NCBI GenBank assembly: GCA_005779395.1
Contig: SXJP01000033.1
Location: 62,001-126,000, forward strand
DNA from: Actinomycetota bacterium
Lineage (GTDB): Bacteria; Actinomycetota; Acidimicrobiia; IMCC26256; PALSA-610
Reading direction: 5' to 3'
DNA: 64,000 nt
How positions within the stretch are numbered: position 1 is the stretch's first letter; each line of letters starts with the position of its first letter. The notes beneath the pieces are model-generated. The model was not told where the DNA came from, made no database searches, and worked only from the letters and a program-made list of their open reading frames with translations. Positions 16,443-24,078 of this stretch are shown piece after piece. Position numbers and translations under genes: made by a program.

Positions 16443-18161
16443 ATGTACGACATCATTATTCGCGGCGGCACTGTTATCGATGGTTCAGGATCTGCTGGTG
16501 TCATCGCAGATATTGCAATTGCAGATGGTCGCATCGCGGCTATAGGCACGATCGCCGCAGACGCACACACAGTGGTCGACGCAGCAGACCTGATTGTCAC
16601 GCCTGGCTTCGTTGACCCGCACACGCACTACGACGCCCAACTTTTTTGGGACCCGGCAGCATCGCCGAGCAACGTGCACGGAGTCACGTCTGTAATTGGC
16701 GGCAATTGCGGATTCACAATTGCTCCAATACGTACAAGGGACGCCGACTACATGCGCCGACTGCTTGCGAAGGTCGAAGGCATGGCACTCCCCGCTCTCG
16801 AAACTGGAGTGCCATGGAACTGGGAGACCTTTAGCGAATACCTCGACCAACTCGATGGCAACCTCGGCGTGAATGCGGGTTTCCTCGTCGGCCATTGCGC
16901 AATTCGGCGTTATGTAATGGGCGAAGAATCTGTCGGCGCGGTAGCGACCGCCGAACAGATTCAAGAGATGATTGCGCTACTCGGTGCGTCAATTCGTGCT
17001 GGCGGGCTTGGTTTCTCGACGACTCTAAGCAAGACACACACAGATGGAGACGGTCAACCCGTCCCCTCGAGATGGGCGAACGACGAAGAAGTTCTCGCAC
17101 TTTGCGCTGCTGTCAAAGACCACGAGGGTACGACCCTCGAAGCGATCGTCGATGGCTGCCTCGACATGTTTAGTGACGCCGAAATCGAGATGCTCGCCCA
17201 GATGTCTGCGGCTGGTCAACGCCCACTCAACTGGAATGTGCTCACAGTCGACTCGACTGCCCCCGAACGCATCCCCCGGCAACTAGAAGCGTCTTCGCGT
17301 GCTTTAGAGATCGGCGGTCGCGTCGTTGCGCTCACAATGCCTGTACAGGTTCCGATGAACATGAGCTTCGGGAGCTACTGCGCTTTGTTCATGATCCCTG
17401 GCTGGCAAGACGTAATGAATCTCGAGCACGACGAGCGCCGCAAGAAGCTCGCAGATCCGGCAACGCGCACCGAACTCGAAGCGCTTTCCAAGGCCGACTC
17501 CGCCGGAGTTTTTCGGCGCCTTGGTGACTGGCACAACTATGTGCTCGGCGATGTCTACGCACCTGCCAACGCAGACTTGAAGGGTCGCAAGATCGGCGAG
17601 ATCGCCGCAGAAAGGGGCAACGGCGCCTTCGACACTTTGCTCGACATCGTGATCGAAGACGACCTCCGGACAGTCCTCTGGCCGATCCCGTCCGATGGCG
17701 ACCCAAAGAGCTGGGAGCTTCGTTCGAAATTGTGGCTGGACGATCGGGCAATGGTCGGCGGTTCCGACGCAGGAGCGCACCTCGACCGTATGTGCGGTGC
17801 CCCATACACGACTCGTTTCATCGGAGACTGCATTCGTGGACGCAAACTCCTCGGCCTAGAGACCGCAATAAAGATGCTCACGGACGACCCAGCCCGGCTA
17901 TTCGGTCTGCGCGACCGCGGCCGCATCGAAGTCGGGTGGCACGCAGATCTCTGCGTACTAGATCCGCTGACGGTGGGAGCCACGCACGCCACGCTTGTCG
18001 CGGACCTGCCAGGTGGCGCAGCGCGGCTGATTGCACACGCCGAAGGGGTACGACACGTTTTTGTAAACGGTGTAGAGACGGTGCGCGACAACCTCGCAAC
18101 CGGCGCTCTCCCTGGCACTGTGTTGCGCAGCGGACGCGACACAGAAACTGTGCTGCCGTAG
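16443..18161 (+). CDS. N-acyl-D-amino-acid deacylase family amidohydrolase
   Basis: The 572-residue protein starts MYDIIIRGGTVIDGSGS, with GAGGAG 11 bases upstream. The amidohydrolase barrel is clear: VTPGFVDPHTHYDAQ (HxH metal ligands), GGNCGFTIAP, VGHCAIR and the late metal Asp in GGSDAGAHLD. The C-terminal composite domain ends VFVNGVETVRD. COG3653 members remove N-acyl groups from D-amino acids or hydrolyse related amides in the cytosol. A second family member lies at 58.8-60.5 kb. The ROK gene starts 10 bases after its stop. Confidence 0.83.
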   Translation: MYDIIIRGGTVIDGSGSAGVIADIAIADGRIAAIGTIAADAHTVVDAADLIVTPGFVDPHTHYDAQLFWDPAASPSNVHGVTSVIGGNCGFTIAPIRTRDADYMRRLLAKVEGMALPALETGVPWNWETFSEYLDQLDGNLGVNAGFLVGHCAIRRYVMGEESVGAVATAEQIQEMIALLGASIRAGGLGFSTTLSKTHTDGDGQPVPSRWANDEEVLALCAAVKDHEGTTLEAIVDGCLDMFSDAEIEMLAQMSAAGQRPLNWNVLTVDSTAPERIPRQLEASSRALEIGGRVVALTMPVQVPMNMSFGSYCALFMIPGWQDVMNLEHDERRKKLADPATRTELEALSKADSAGVFRRLGDWHNYVLGDVYAPANADLKGRKIGEIAAERGNGAFDTLLDIVIEDDLRTVLWPIPSDGDPKSWELRSKLWLDDRAMVGGSDAGAHLDRMCGAPYTTRFIGDCIRGRKLLGLETAIKMLTDDPARLFGLRDRGRIEVGWHADLCVLDPLTVGATHATLVADLPGGAARLIAHAEGVRHVFVNGVETVRDNLATGALPGTVLRSGRDTETVLP

Positions 18162-18171
18162 AGTTCGACGA

Positions 18172-19041
18172 GTGACGCGCGTAATTGCCCTCGACATCGG
18201 TGGCACGAAGCTGAGCGTCGCAACGGTTCGCTCCGATGGGTCCATTGTCGAGCGATTCGATTCACCAACCCCGGCCCATTCATCACCCGCCACGATGTGG
18301 GAAACCGCGGTTGCGCTGATCGACTCGCTTCAACATGCGAACGATGCTGTGGCCGTTGGCTGTGGCTGTGGAGGCCCGATGGCGAGCGGAGGCGAGTCGG
18401 TCTCGCCGCTAAATATTCCTGCGTGGCGCGAGTTCCCGTTGCGCGGAAAACTCATCGAGCACACGGGCCTCCCTAGCTTCGTCGACAATGATGCCAAAGC
18501 ACTTGCCCTCGGTGAGGGCGCATTCGGGGCTGCTCGTGGGTGCTCTAACTACATCGCAATGGTTGTCAGCACTGGCATTGGTGGCGGAATAGTTCTCGAC
18601 GGTCGCCTGCTCGACGGCTCGACCGGCAATGCCGGCCACATCGGACACATAATCGTTGAGCCAGATGGCCGACTCTGCGAGTGCGGCGCACGCGGCTGCG
18701 TCGAAGCAGAGGCAAGCGGAACTGCCATCGCTGTGATCACGGGCGTTCTCGCTAGTGAAGCCCCAGAAGCGATGCGCGCCCACTGCGGAACAATGGTGGG
18801 TCGGGCCATCGCTAGCGTCGCAAACCTGCTTGATCTGCAACTCGCAGTGGTCTCGGGCTCCGTGGCACTCGGCTATGGCGAGAGTTTTTTTCGCGCGGCA
18901 AACGACGAGATCGCATTGCGTGCATGTCTCGACTTCTCGAAAACAACCAAAGTGATACCCGGCGGCCTCAGCGCCGACGGGCCACTCATTGGAGCGGCGA
19001 CCGTCGCGCTAAGAGCCATGGAACCTACGAAACGTAGTTAA
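18172..19041 (+). CDS. ROK-family sugar kinase (glucokinase-like)
   Basis: The 289-residue protein starts at GTG 18172. It has an N-terminal phosphate loop DIGGTKLSVA, the catalytic Asp in SFVDNDAKALALGE, STGIGGGIV, and the ROK zinc site (GHIGHI histidine, then CECGARGCVE with C-x-C-G-x2-G-C). It phosphorylates glucose or another hexose with ATP, or polyphosphate as in some actinobacteria. TAGAGT (18159-18164), which includes the stop codon of the deacylase gene, is a -10-like hexamer 7 nt before the GTG, so a leaderless internal promoter is possible. It overlaps the convergent MaoC gene by 17 bases. Confidence 0.87.
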   Translation: MTRVIALDIGGTKLSVATVRSDGSIVERFDSPTPAHSSPATMWETAVALIDSLQHANDAVAVGCGCGGPMASGGESVSPLNIPAWREFPLRGKLIEHTGLPSFVDNDAKALALGEGAFGAARGCSNYIAMVVSTGIGGGIVLDGRLLDGSTGNAGHIGHIIVEPDGRLCECGARGCVEAEASGTAIAVITGVLASEAPEAMRAHCGTMVGRAIASVANLLDLQLAVVSGSVALGYGESFFRAANDEIALRACLDFSKTTKVIPGGLSADGPLIGAATVALRAMEPTKRS

Positions 19042-19888
19042 AAGCTCCGCCGTCGATTACGACGGTTCCATCTTGATTCACTGTCTGATACAGAGCGTGT
19101 CCTGGCGCATCGACCCACATGCGGACCGTGAGCGTGTCGCCAGGCATAACAGGCTTCGTGAAGCGGTTGTCCATGCTGATGAAACGCGAAACGTCCGAGC
19201 CACAGAGCGTGTGCAGTAGCGCCCGACCTGTGAACCCATAGGTGCAGAGGCCGTGCAAAATGGGCCGGTCGAACCCAGCGAACTTCGCCAATACCGGGTC
19301 GCTGTGCAACGGGTTACGGTCGCCGCTCAGACGGTACAAGAGCGCCTGATCGTGCCGGGTCGCGTATGTCGTCTCGAAGCTAGGAACAGTCTCTGGCATC
19401 ACGGGCGGGTTGTCGAACTCGTCGCCGCGTGAGCCACATCCACCCTCACCACGGATGAACGCAGCAAACCGCGTCGTGAACGCCGGTGCACCGGTTTCAA
19501 CGTAAGTAGAAACATTCTCTAAACGAACGACAGCTGCCTTGCCCTTGTCGTAGATACCGACGAGCCGTTGCACTGTTTCGATCTCAGCATCTGGCGGGAT
19601 CGGGCCGTGCACCGTAACGCCCTGTTCCGCATGAAGCAACATGCGGAAATCGAAGGTCCCCCACGACGGTGCGTTCGCACCTCCCCCCATCCCGACAACG
19701 ACCGGAAATGTGGGCAGTACTCGCTGGGGAGTATCCGACGAGTTCTCGGTAGTGAACTCGAGTTCGAAACCGGTTGGGTCGAGTTGACCTGCACCTGTTC
19801 CTAGCGCGTAAAGGAGCGCATCTTTAGATGTCCAACTATTACGGCCAGGGTCGCTTTTCTGGCCAACCGCATCGAGATTCATCGGCAT
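19025..19888 (-). CDS. Double hot-dog MaoC enoyl-CoA hydratase 2 (MFE-2 type)
   Basis: The 287-residue protein is a tandem hot-dog: an N-terminal degenerate repeat (residues about 1-140) and a C-terminal active repeat with YRLSGDRNPLHSDP and GFDRPILHGLCTYG, carrying the Asp/Asn/His of hydratase 2. It matches the hydratase part of eukaryotic peroxisomal multifunctional enzyme 2 (HSD17B4) and hydrates enoyl-CoA to (R)-3-hydroxyacyl-CoA. The SDR gene 13 bases upstream corresponds to the dehydrogenase part, so together they form a split MFE-2. Confidence 0.88.
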   Translation of the reverse strand: MPMNLDAVGQKSDPGRNSWTSKDALLYALGTGAGQLDPTGFELEFTTENSSDTPQRVLPTFPVVVGMGGGANAPSWGTFDFRMLLHAEQGVTVHGPIPPDAEIETVQRLVGIYDKGKAAVVRLENVSTYVETGAPAFTTRFAAFIRGEGGCGSRGDEFDNPPVMPETVPSFETTYATRHDQALLYRLSGDRNPLHSDPVLAKFAGFDRPILHGLCTYGFTGRALLHTLCGSDVSRFISMDNRFTKPVMPGDTLTVRMWVDAPGHALYQTVNQDGTVVIDGGAFNYVS

Positions 19889-19901
19889 TGGCGGACTCTC
19901 C

Positions 19902-20804
19902 TTACTCGAACATTCCGGCGGACTTGCGGGCCTGTGTTACCAAATCTGGAACGACCTTGCCAAGGGTGTTCGGGTCCCAGCGCAGACCTTCGTTCTCGGC
20001 TGTTGGGCCACGGTGCCATCCTTCGGCAACACCAATACGGTCGCCAGCGACGAGGAAGACTTGTGAAGTCACGTCCTTGCTTTCTGGCGAGCCGAGCCAT
20101 ACAACTAGCGGCGAGATGTTCGCAGGGTCAAGAGCATCGAACTGCGCGTCATCTTCTGGCTTGGTCATACCGAGGTTCTCGGTCATGCGTGTGCGTGCTA
20201 CTGGCGCAATCGCGTTGACTGTCACGCCGTATCGCGCTAGTTCTAGACCAGCGATGATCGAAAACGTAGCGATACCGGCCTTAGCGGCCCCGTAGTTGGT
20301 CTGGCCAACATTGCCAAAGATCCCGGACGGACTTGTTGTGTTGATAACGCGTGCGTCTGGTTGGTTACCTGCCTTGGCCTGGTCACGCCAGTAAGCAACA
20401 GCATGGCGGGTCGGGGCGAATGTGCCTTTGAGGTGCACAGCGATGACCGAATCCCATTCGTTTTCTTCCATGTTCGTGAGCATGCGGTCACGCAGAATGC
20501 CGGCGTTGTTCACGAGCACATCGAGGCGACCAAAAGTGTCGATTGCTTGAGCGATCATCGCCTTCGCGTCGTCGAAGTTTGCGACGTTGCCACCGTTCAC
20601 AACAGCCTCGCCACCCATGTCGCGGATCATCGCTGCGGTCTCCTGCGCTGGGTGGTCGTCGCGGCCACCACCGTGCATGTCGCCACCGAGGTCGTTGACC
20701 ACGATCTTGGCGCCAGTCTCAGCGAAGGCGAGCGCATGCTGGCGCCCGATACCGCCACCGGCGCCCGTGATGATTACGACTCTGTCTTTGTTCAGGTCTG
20801 ACAT
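19902..20804 (-). CDS. SDR, (R)-3-hydroxyacyl-CoA dehydrogenase (HSD17B4-type)
   Basis: The 300-residue protein starts MSDLNKDRVVIITGAG after a strong GAGGAGC ribosome-binding site. It has TGAGGGIGRQHALAFA, the Asp NDLGGDMHGGG that selects NAD, VNNAGILRDRML, catalytic Ser in TTSPSGIFG and YGAAKAG. The insert with DDHPAQE and the RDRMLTNM segment are typical of HSD17B4/MFE-2 dehydrogenases. It oxidises the (R)-3-hydroxyacyl-CoA made by the hydratase encoded 13 bases downstream, in fatty-acid or steroid side-chain breakdown. Confidence 0.88.
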   Translation of the reverse strand: MSDLNKDRVVIITGAGGGIGRQHALAFAETGAKIVVNDLGGDMHGGGRDDHPAQETAAMIRDMGGEAVVNGGNVANFDDAKAMIAQAIDTFGRLDVLVNNAGILRDRMLTNMEENEWDSVIAVHLKGTFAPTRHAVAYWRDQAKAGNQPDARVINTTSPSGIFGNVGQTNYGAAKAGIATFSIIAGLELARYGVTVNAIAPVARTRMTENLGMTKPEDDAQFDALDPANISPLVVWLGSPESKDVTSQVFLVAGDRIGVAEGWHRGPTAENEGLRWDPNTLGKVVPDLVTQARKSAGMFE

Positions 20805-20914
20805 CTTTGAAAGCTCCTCTAGATTTCTTGCGTTGACGGTGAAAAGGTAGCCCTATCGGCAGCCAAATCGCATGTCCGGGCCAGGCTGTTCGCAAGCGCG
20901 AGACTAAAGAAGCG

Positions 20915-22132
20915 ATGCGACGAATCCCGATTAGCGACATCGAACTAGCTAGAGCCGGACTCGACGACGCTGTCATGCTCACACCGTGCAGCCACTCGCA
21001 GACGCTGTCGCAGATTACGGGCGCGAACGTCTGGTGCAAGTTCGAGAACATGCAATACACATCGTCGTTCAAGGAACGTGGCGCCCGTTGGTTATTGCTG
21101 TCTCTCGATGACGCAAGCCGCAGACAAGGTGTCGTGGCTGCCTCTGCAGGTAATCACGCACAAGGGGTCGCGTATCACGCTCGCTTGCTCGGAATTCCCG
21201 CGACGATCGTCATGCCGGTGAATACCCCTTTCAGCAAGGTCACGCGCACCGAGATCGAAGGGGCAAGAGTTGAGCTTTTCGGCAACGACTTCTCCGAGGC
21301 CTATGCGCGCGCTCAGGAGCTCTCAGCGAAACTCGGCGCGACCTTCGTGCCGGCATTCGACCATCCGCTAATCGTCGCTGGGGCTGGCACAGTCGCACTT
21401 GAAGTACTCGAACAAGTTCCCGATGTCGAAATGATTGTGGTCCCTGTTGGTGGGGGTGGACTCATAAGTGGGATCGCTTCGGCAGTCAATGCGCGTGCGC
21501 CCCACGTTCGAGTTGTCGGAGTGCAGTCAGAGACTCATCCGCAGTTCGCCGCAGCTTTCTCCGGCAACGAATACGTCAGCGATAAGGCGCTCACAACTAT
21601 CGCAGAGGGAATCGCCGTAAAAACCCCAGGAGAACTGCCACTCGCGATTTGCCGCGAGCTCGTCGAAGATGTGCTCGTCGTCGGCGAGGAAATGATCGAA
21701 AAGGCCGTTGCGTACTACCTTGAAATCGAAAAATTGGTCGTAGAGGGAGCGGGCGCTGCGAGCCTCGCGGCACTACTTGCATTTCCCGAACTGTTCGCGA
21801 ATCAGCGATGCACTCTCATTGTTTCTGGGGGAAACATCGATCTGCGCGTGTTGTCTTCTGTCGTGCTCCACGCACTCGCTAGCTCGGGGAGACTCGTTCG
21901 TTACCGATGCCTAATCGCGGACTTGCCAGGTCAGCTCGCGCACGTCGCAAACATCATCGGCAACGCCCGCGGCAACATTGTCGACGTCGAACATCACCGC
22001 GATCGCCACGGTGTTGCCGTTCGCGACGCGATACTCGAAGTCTCAGTAGAAACTCGCGACGCAAACCACGCTGCCGAGATCGGAGACGCGCTTATCGCCG
22101 GAGGAATCACGTTGCTCGACGGCGATAATTAA
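20915..22132 (+). CDS. Threonine dehydratase (threonine ammonia-lyase) with ACT-like domain
   Basis: The 405-residue fold-type II PLP enzyme has its Schiff-base lysine K53 in SFKERGA and a phosphate-binding loop in PVGGGGLISG. ASAGNHAQG and the C-terminal SGGN motif are also present. The final 80 residues (RCLIADLPGQLAHVANIIG) form an ACT-like domain, the layout of TdcB/biodegradative-type or short IlvA enzymes. It deaminates threonine to 2-oxobutyrate in the cytosol. No isoleucine gene adjoins it. The start ATG has only weak purines (AAAGAAG) ahead. It converges on a VOC gene with overlapping stops. Confidence 0.88.
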   Translation: MRRIPISDIELARAGLDDAVMLTPCSHSQTLSQITGANVWCKFENMQYTSSFKERGARWLLLSLDDASRRQGVVAASAGNHAQGVAYHARLLGIPATIVMPVNTPFSKVTRTEIEGARVELFGNDFSEAYARAQELSAKLGATFVPAFDHPLIVAGAGTVALEVLEQVPDVEMIVVPVGGGGLISGIASAVNARAPHVRVVGVQSETHPQFAAAFSGNEYVSDKALTTIAEGIAVKTPGELPLAICRELVEDVLVVGEEMIEKAVAYYLEIEKLVVEGAGAASLAALLAFPELFANQRCTLIVSGGNIDLRVLSSVVLHALASSGRLVRYRCLIADLPGQLAHVANIIGNARGNIVDVEHHRDRHGVAVRDAILEVSVETRDANHAAEIGDALIAGGITLLDGDN

Positions 22133-22494
22133 CGCGACGGAGCGTCAGGTTCGTTCAATTCGATCTCGTTGCCAGCCGGGTCCACCAGGAATGCCTGGCG
22201 TCCAGCACCCGGAAAATATTCCGACCGCCGTACCGCAACGCCTTTCGCTTCGAGTTCAGCGACGGCAGTATCTAGGTCGGAAACCTGAAACGCGAAGTGT
22301 TGCAATTGCGCTGGCTTCACCATGTGTTGCATTAGGTGAACTTGCTGATCGCCTACGTTCAGCCACGCTCCTGGAAACCCAAAATCAGGGCGGTCATCGC
22401 GCAACTTGCATCCGAGTTTGTCGACGTAGAAAGCAAGAGCTTCCTCGACATCGGGTACACAAAGGGCGACGTGATGAACTCCAAGTAACAACAT
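22129..22494 (-). CDS. VOC-superfamily protein (glyoxalase/epimerase-like)
   Basis: The 121-residue protein starts MLLLGVHHVALCVPDVEEAL. Paired beta-alpha-beta3 modules carry metal ligands His in GVHHVA, His in LQHFAFQV and Glu in GNEIELNEP, the pattern of glyoxalase I, methylmalonyl-CoA epimerase and fosfomycin-resistance relatives. The exact reaction is not readable. The longer frame upstream overlaps the divergent GNAT gene and is non-homologous, so this start was used. Confidence 0.78.
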   Translation of the reverse strand: MLLLGVHHVALCVPDVEEALAFYVDKLGCKLRDDRPDFGFPGAWLNVGDQQVHLMQHMVKPAQLQHFAFQVSDLDTAVAELEAKGVAVRRSEYFPGAGRQAFLVDPAGNEIELNEPDAPSR

Positions 22495-22555
22495 GAATCC
22501 ATTGTCTAGCAAGCCGACTGTTGTACGCCATGTTTGATGCAAGTAGAGGCCAACG

Positions 22556-23083
22556 ATGATCTCAATTCTGACGACCGAGCGCCTGATTGTCCGGCGTTTC
22601 ACAAGCGCTGACACAAGCGCATTTCACGCCTATCGCGACGACCCAGATGTAGCCCATTGGCAAGGGTGGGACGCTCCATTTGCTTTCTCAGAAGCAGAGC
22701 GTCTCGTCGCTGAGTTCGCGACCAGCGCTGTTTTCGAGCCTGGCACCTGGACTCAGTTCGCTATCCAACTCTGCGATGTCCCCGACCTGATCGGCGACAT
22801 TGGCGTCCGCATGGAAGCCGAGGAACTAACCGCCGAACTCGGGTTCACTATCGCGAGGGAGCATTGGGGCAACGGTTACGGCCGTGAAGCCCTCAGCGCG
22901 ATGGTCCAGTTGCTCCTAGATGACATCGCGTTAGATCGAGTCGTGGCATTTACACACCACGAGAACATCGCGTCCATTGCATCACTGCACGCGGCCGGGC
23001 TCGCTCCGATTGCGGTCGATGGCGATGACCTTGTTTACTACCGAGGGAGAAGCGGTTCGCCCCGTCCGCGCCTACCCCAATAA
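22556..23083 (+). CDS. GNAT N-acetyltransferase, RimJ/RimL type
   Basis: The 175-residue protein starts MISILTTERLIVRRFTSAD, the classic TxRLxLRxxxxxD opening of RimJ/RimL enzymes. IAREHWGNGYGREALSAMV is the acetyl-CoA pyrophosphate loop (Q/RxxGxG/A variant WGNGYG). AGAGG-like purines precede the ATG. It acetylates an alpha-amine or small-molecule amine; the target is unknown. The SDR gene follows after 40 bases and may be co-transcribed. Confidence 0.8.
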   Translation: MISILTTERLIVRRFTSADTSAFHAYRDDPDVAHWQGWDAPFAFSEAERLVAEFATSAVFEPGTWTQFAIQLCDVPDLIGDIGVRMEAEELTAELGFTIAREHWGNGYGREALSAMVQLLLDDIALDRVVAFTHHENIASIASLHAAGLAPIAVDGDDLVYYRGRSGSPRPRLPQ

Positions 23084-23123
23084 CGTCACCGATCATCACA
23101 GTTCGATAATCGAAGGGATCATC

Positions 23124-24032
23124 GTGGGCGCACTCGACGGCAAGGTCATCGCAATTACCGGTTCAGGTCGTGGCATCGGCCGCGCTGTCGCAGAGTTCTG
23201 CGCCAGCGAAGGGGCAGCCGTCGTCGTCAATGATTACGGAGTATCTATCGACGGCAACGAACCCACGAGCGATGTCGCAGACGAGGTTGTCGCTGCTATC
23301 AAGGCGGCTGGCGGCAAGGCCGTCGCTAACGCAAGCTCCGTCACAACAATGGCTGGCGGCGAATCGATTATCGCGTCGGCTATCGACAACTTCGGCAGAA
23401 TCGATGGTGTCGTTGCAGTAGCTGGAATCTTGCGTGAGCGGATGTTCTTCAACATGCTCGAAGAAGAATTCGACCCCGTCATCGAGACGCACCTCAAAGG
23501 CACGTTCACCGTCTTTCGTGCAGCTGCTCCTCACTTCAAGGCGCAAGGCTCTGGCTCTTATGTGGCGTTCACATCCGGAGCATTCGCAGGATCAGTTGCC
23601 CAAGCCAACTACGCAGCAGCCAAAGGTGGCATTGTTTCGCTCGCTCGTTCAGTGGCGGCTGGCATGTACAAGTACGGGGTTCGCGCCAATGTCATAGCTC
23701 CTGTCGCTAAGAGCCGCATGTCTGGCAATGTCCCGTTCGGTATCGAGATGGGTGAGCCAGAGGACATTGCTCCGATGGTCGGCTATTTGCTTGCCGACCA
23801 GAGTGCACACGTAACAGGCCAGATCTACACGGCCAATGGTGGCAAGATCGCTGTCTGGAACCAGCCTGTCGAGGTGCGAGAGATGCGCACCAATGGACGC
23901 TGGACCATCGACGAGATCGCGAAGCGTTTCGACGAGGTAGGCCAGGAAGAACTAGGCCTCATCAAGGTTCTTGCAGAACGCGAGGCGGCAGCGAAGGCGG
24001 CTAAGGAATCGGGCACCACCCCGAATCAGTAG
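23124..24032 (+). CDS. SDR family oxidoreductase (HSD17B4-like)
   Basis: Starting at GTG 23124 (after GAAGGGA) gives 302 residues beginning MGALDGKVIAITGSG. TGSGRGIGRAVAEF, VVNDYGVSIDG (Asp for NAD), AVAGILRERM in place of NNAG, catalytic Ser in FTSGAFAGS and YAAAKGG are visible. The final 50 residues form a charged extension (QEELGLIKVLAEREAAAK). It resembles the dehydrogenase at 19.9 kb, so a second (R)-3-hydroxyacyl-CoA or steroid dehydrogenase is likely. A CoA-transferase gene follows 46 bases later. Confidence 0.82.
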   Translation: MGALDGKVIAITGSGRGIGRAVAEFCASEGAAVVVNDYGVSIDGNEPTSDVADEVVAAIKAAGGKAVANASSVTTMAGGESIIASAIDNFGRIDGVVAVAGILRERMFFNMLEEEFDPVIETHLKGTFTVFRAAAPHFKAQGSGSYVAFTSGAFAGSVAQANYAAAKGGIVSLARSVAAGMYKYGVRANVIAPVAKSRMSGNVPFGIEMGEPEDIAPMVGYLLADQSAHVTGQIYTANGGKIAVWNQPVEVREMRTNGRWTIDEIAKRFDEVGQEELGLIKVLAEREAAAKAAKESGTTPNQ

Positions 24033-24078
24033 GGCGGTTCGCACTGTTGGCGGCAAGATTCGCGATACCTTCGCCTGC

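Noticed and set aside
23971..24078. 36-residue extension of the fused CoA-transferase
   Set aside because: It overlaps the end of the upstream SDR gene and is arginine-rich; family homology begins at the ATG at 24079.
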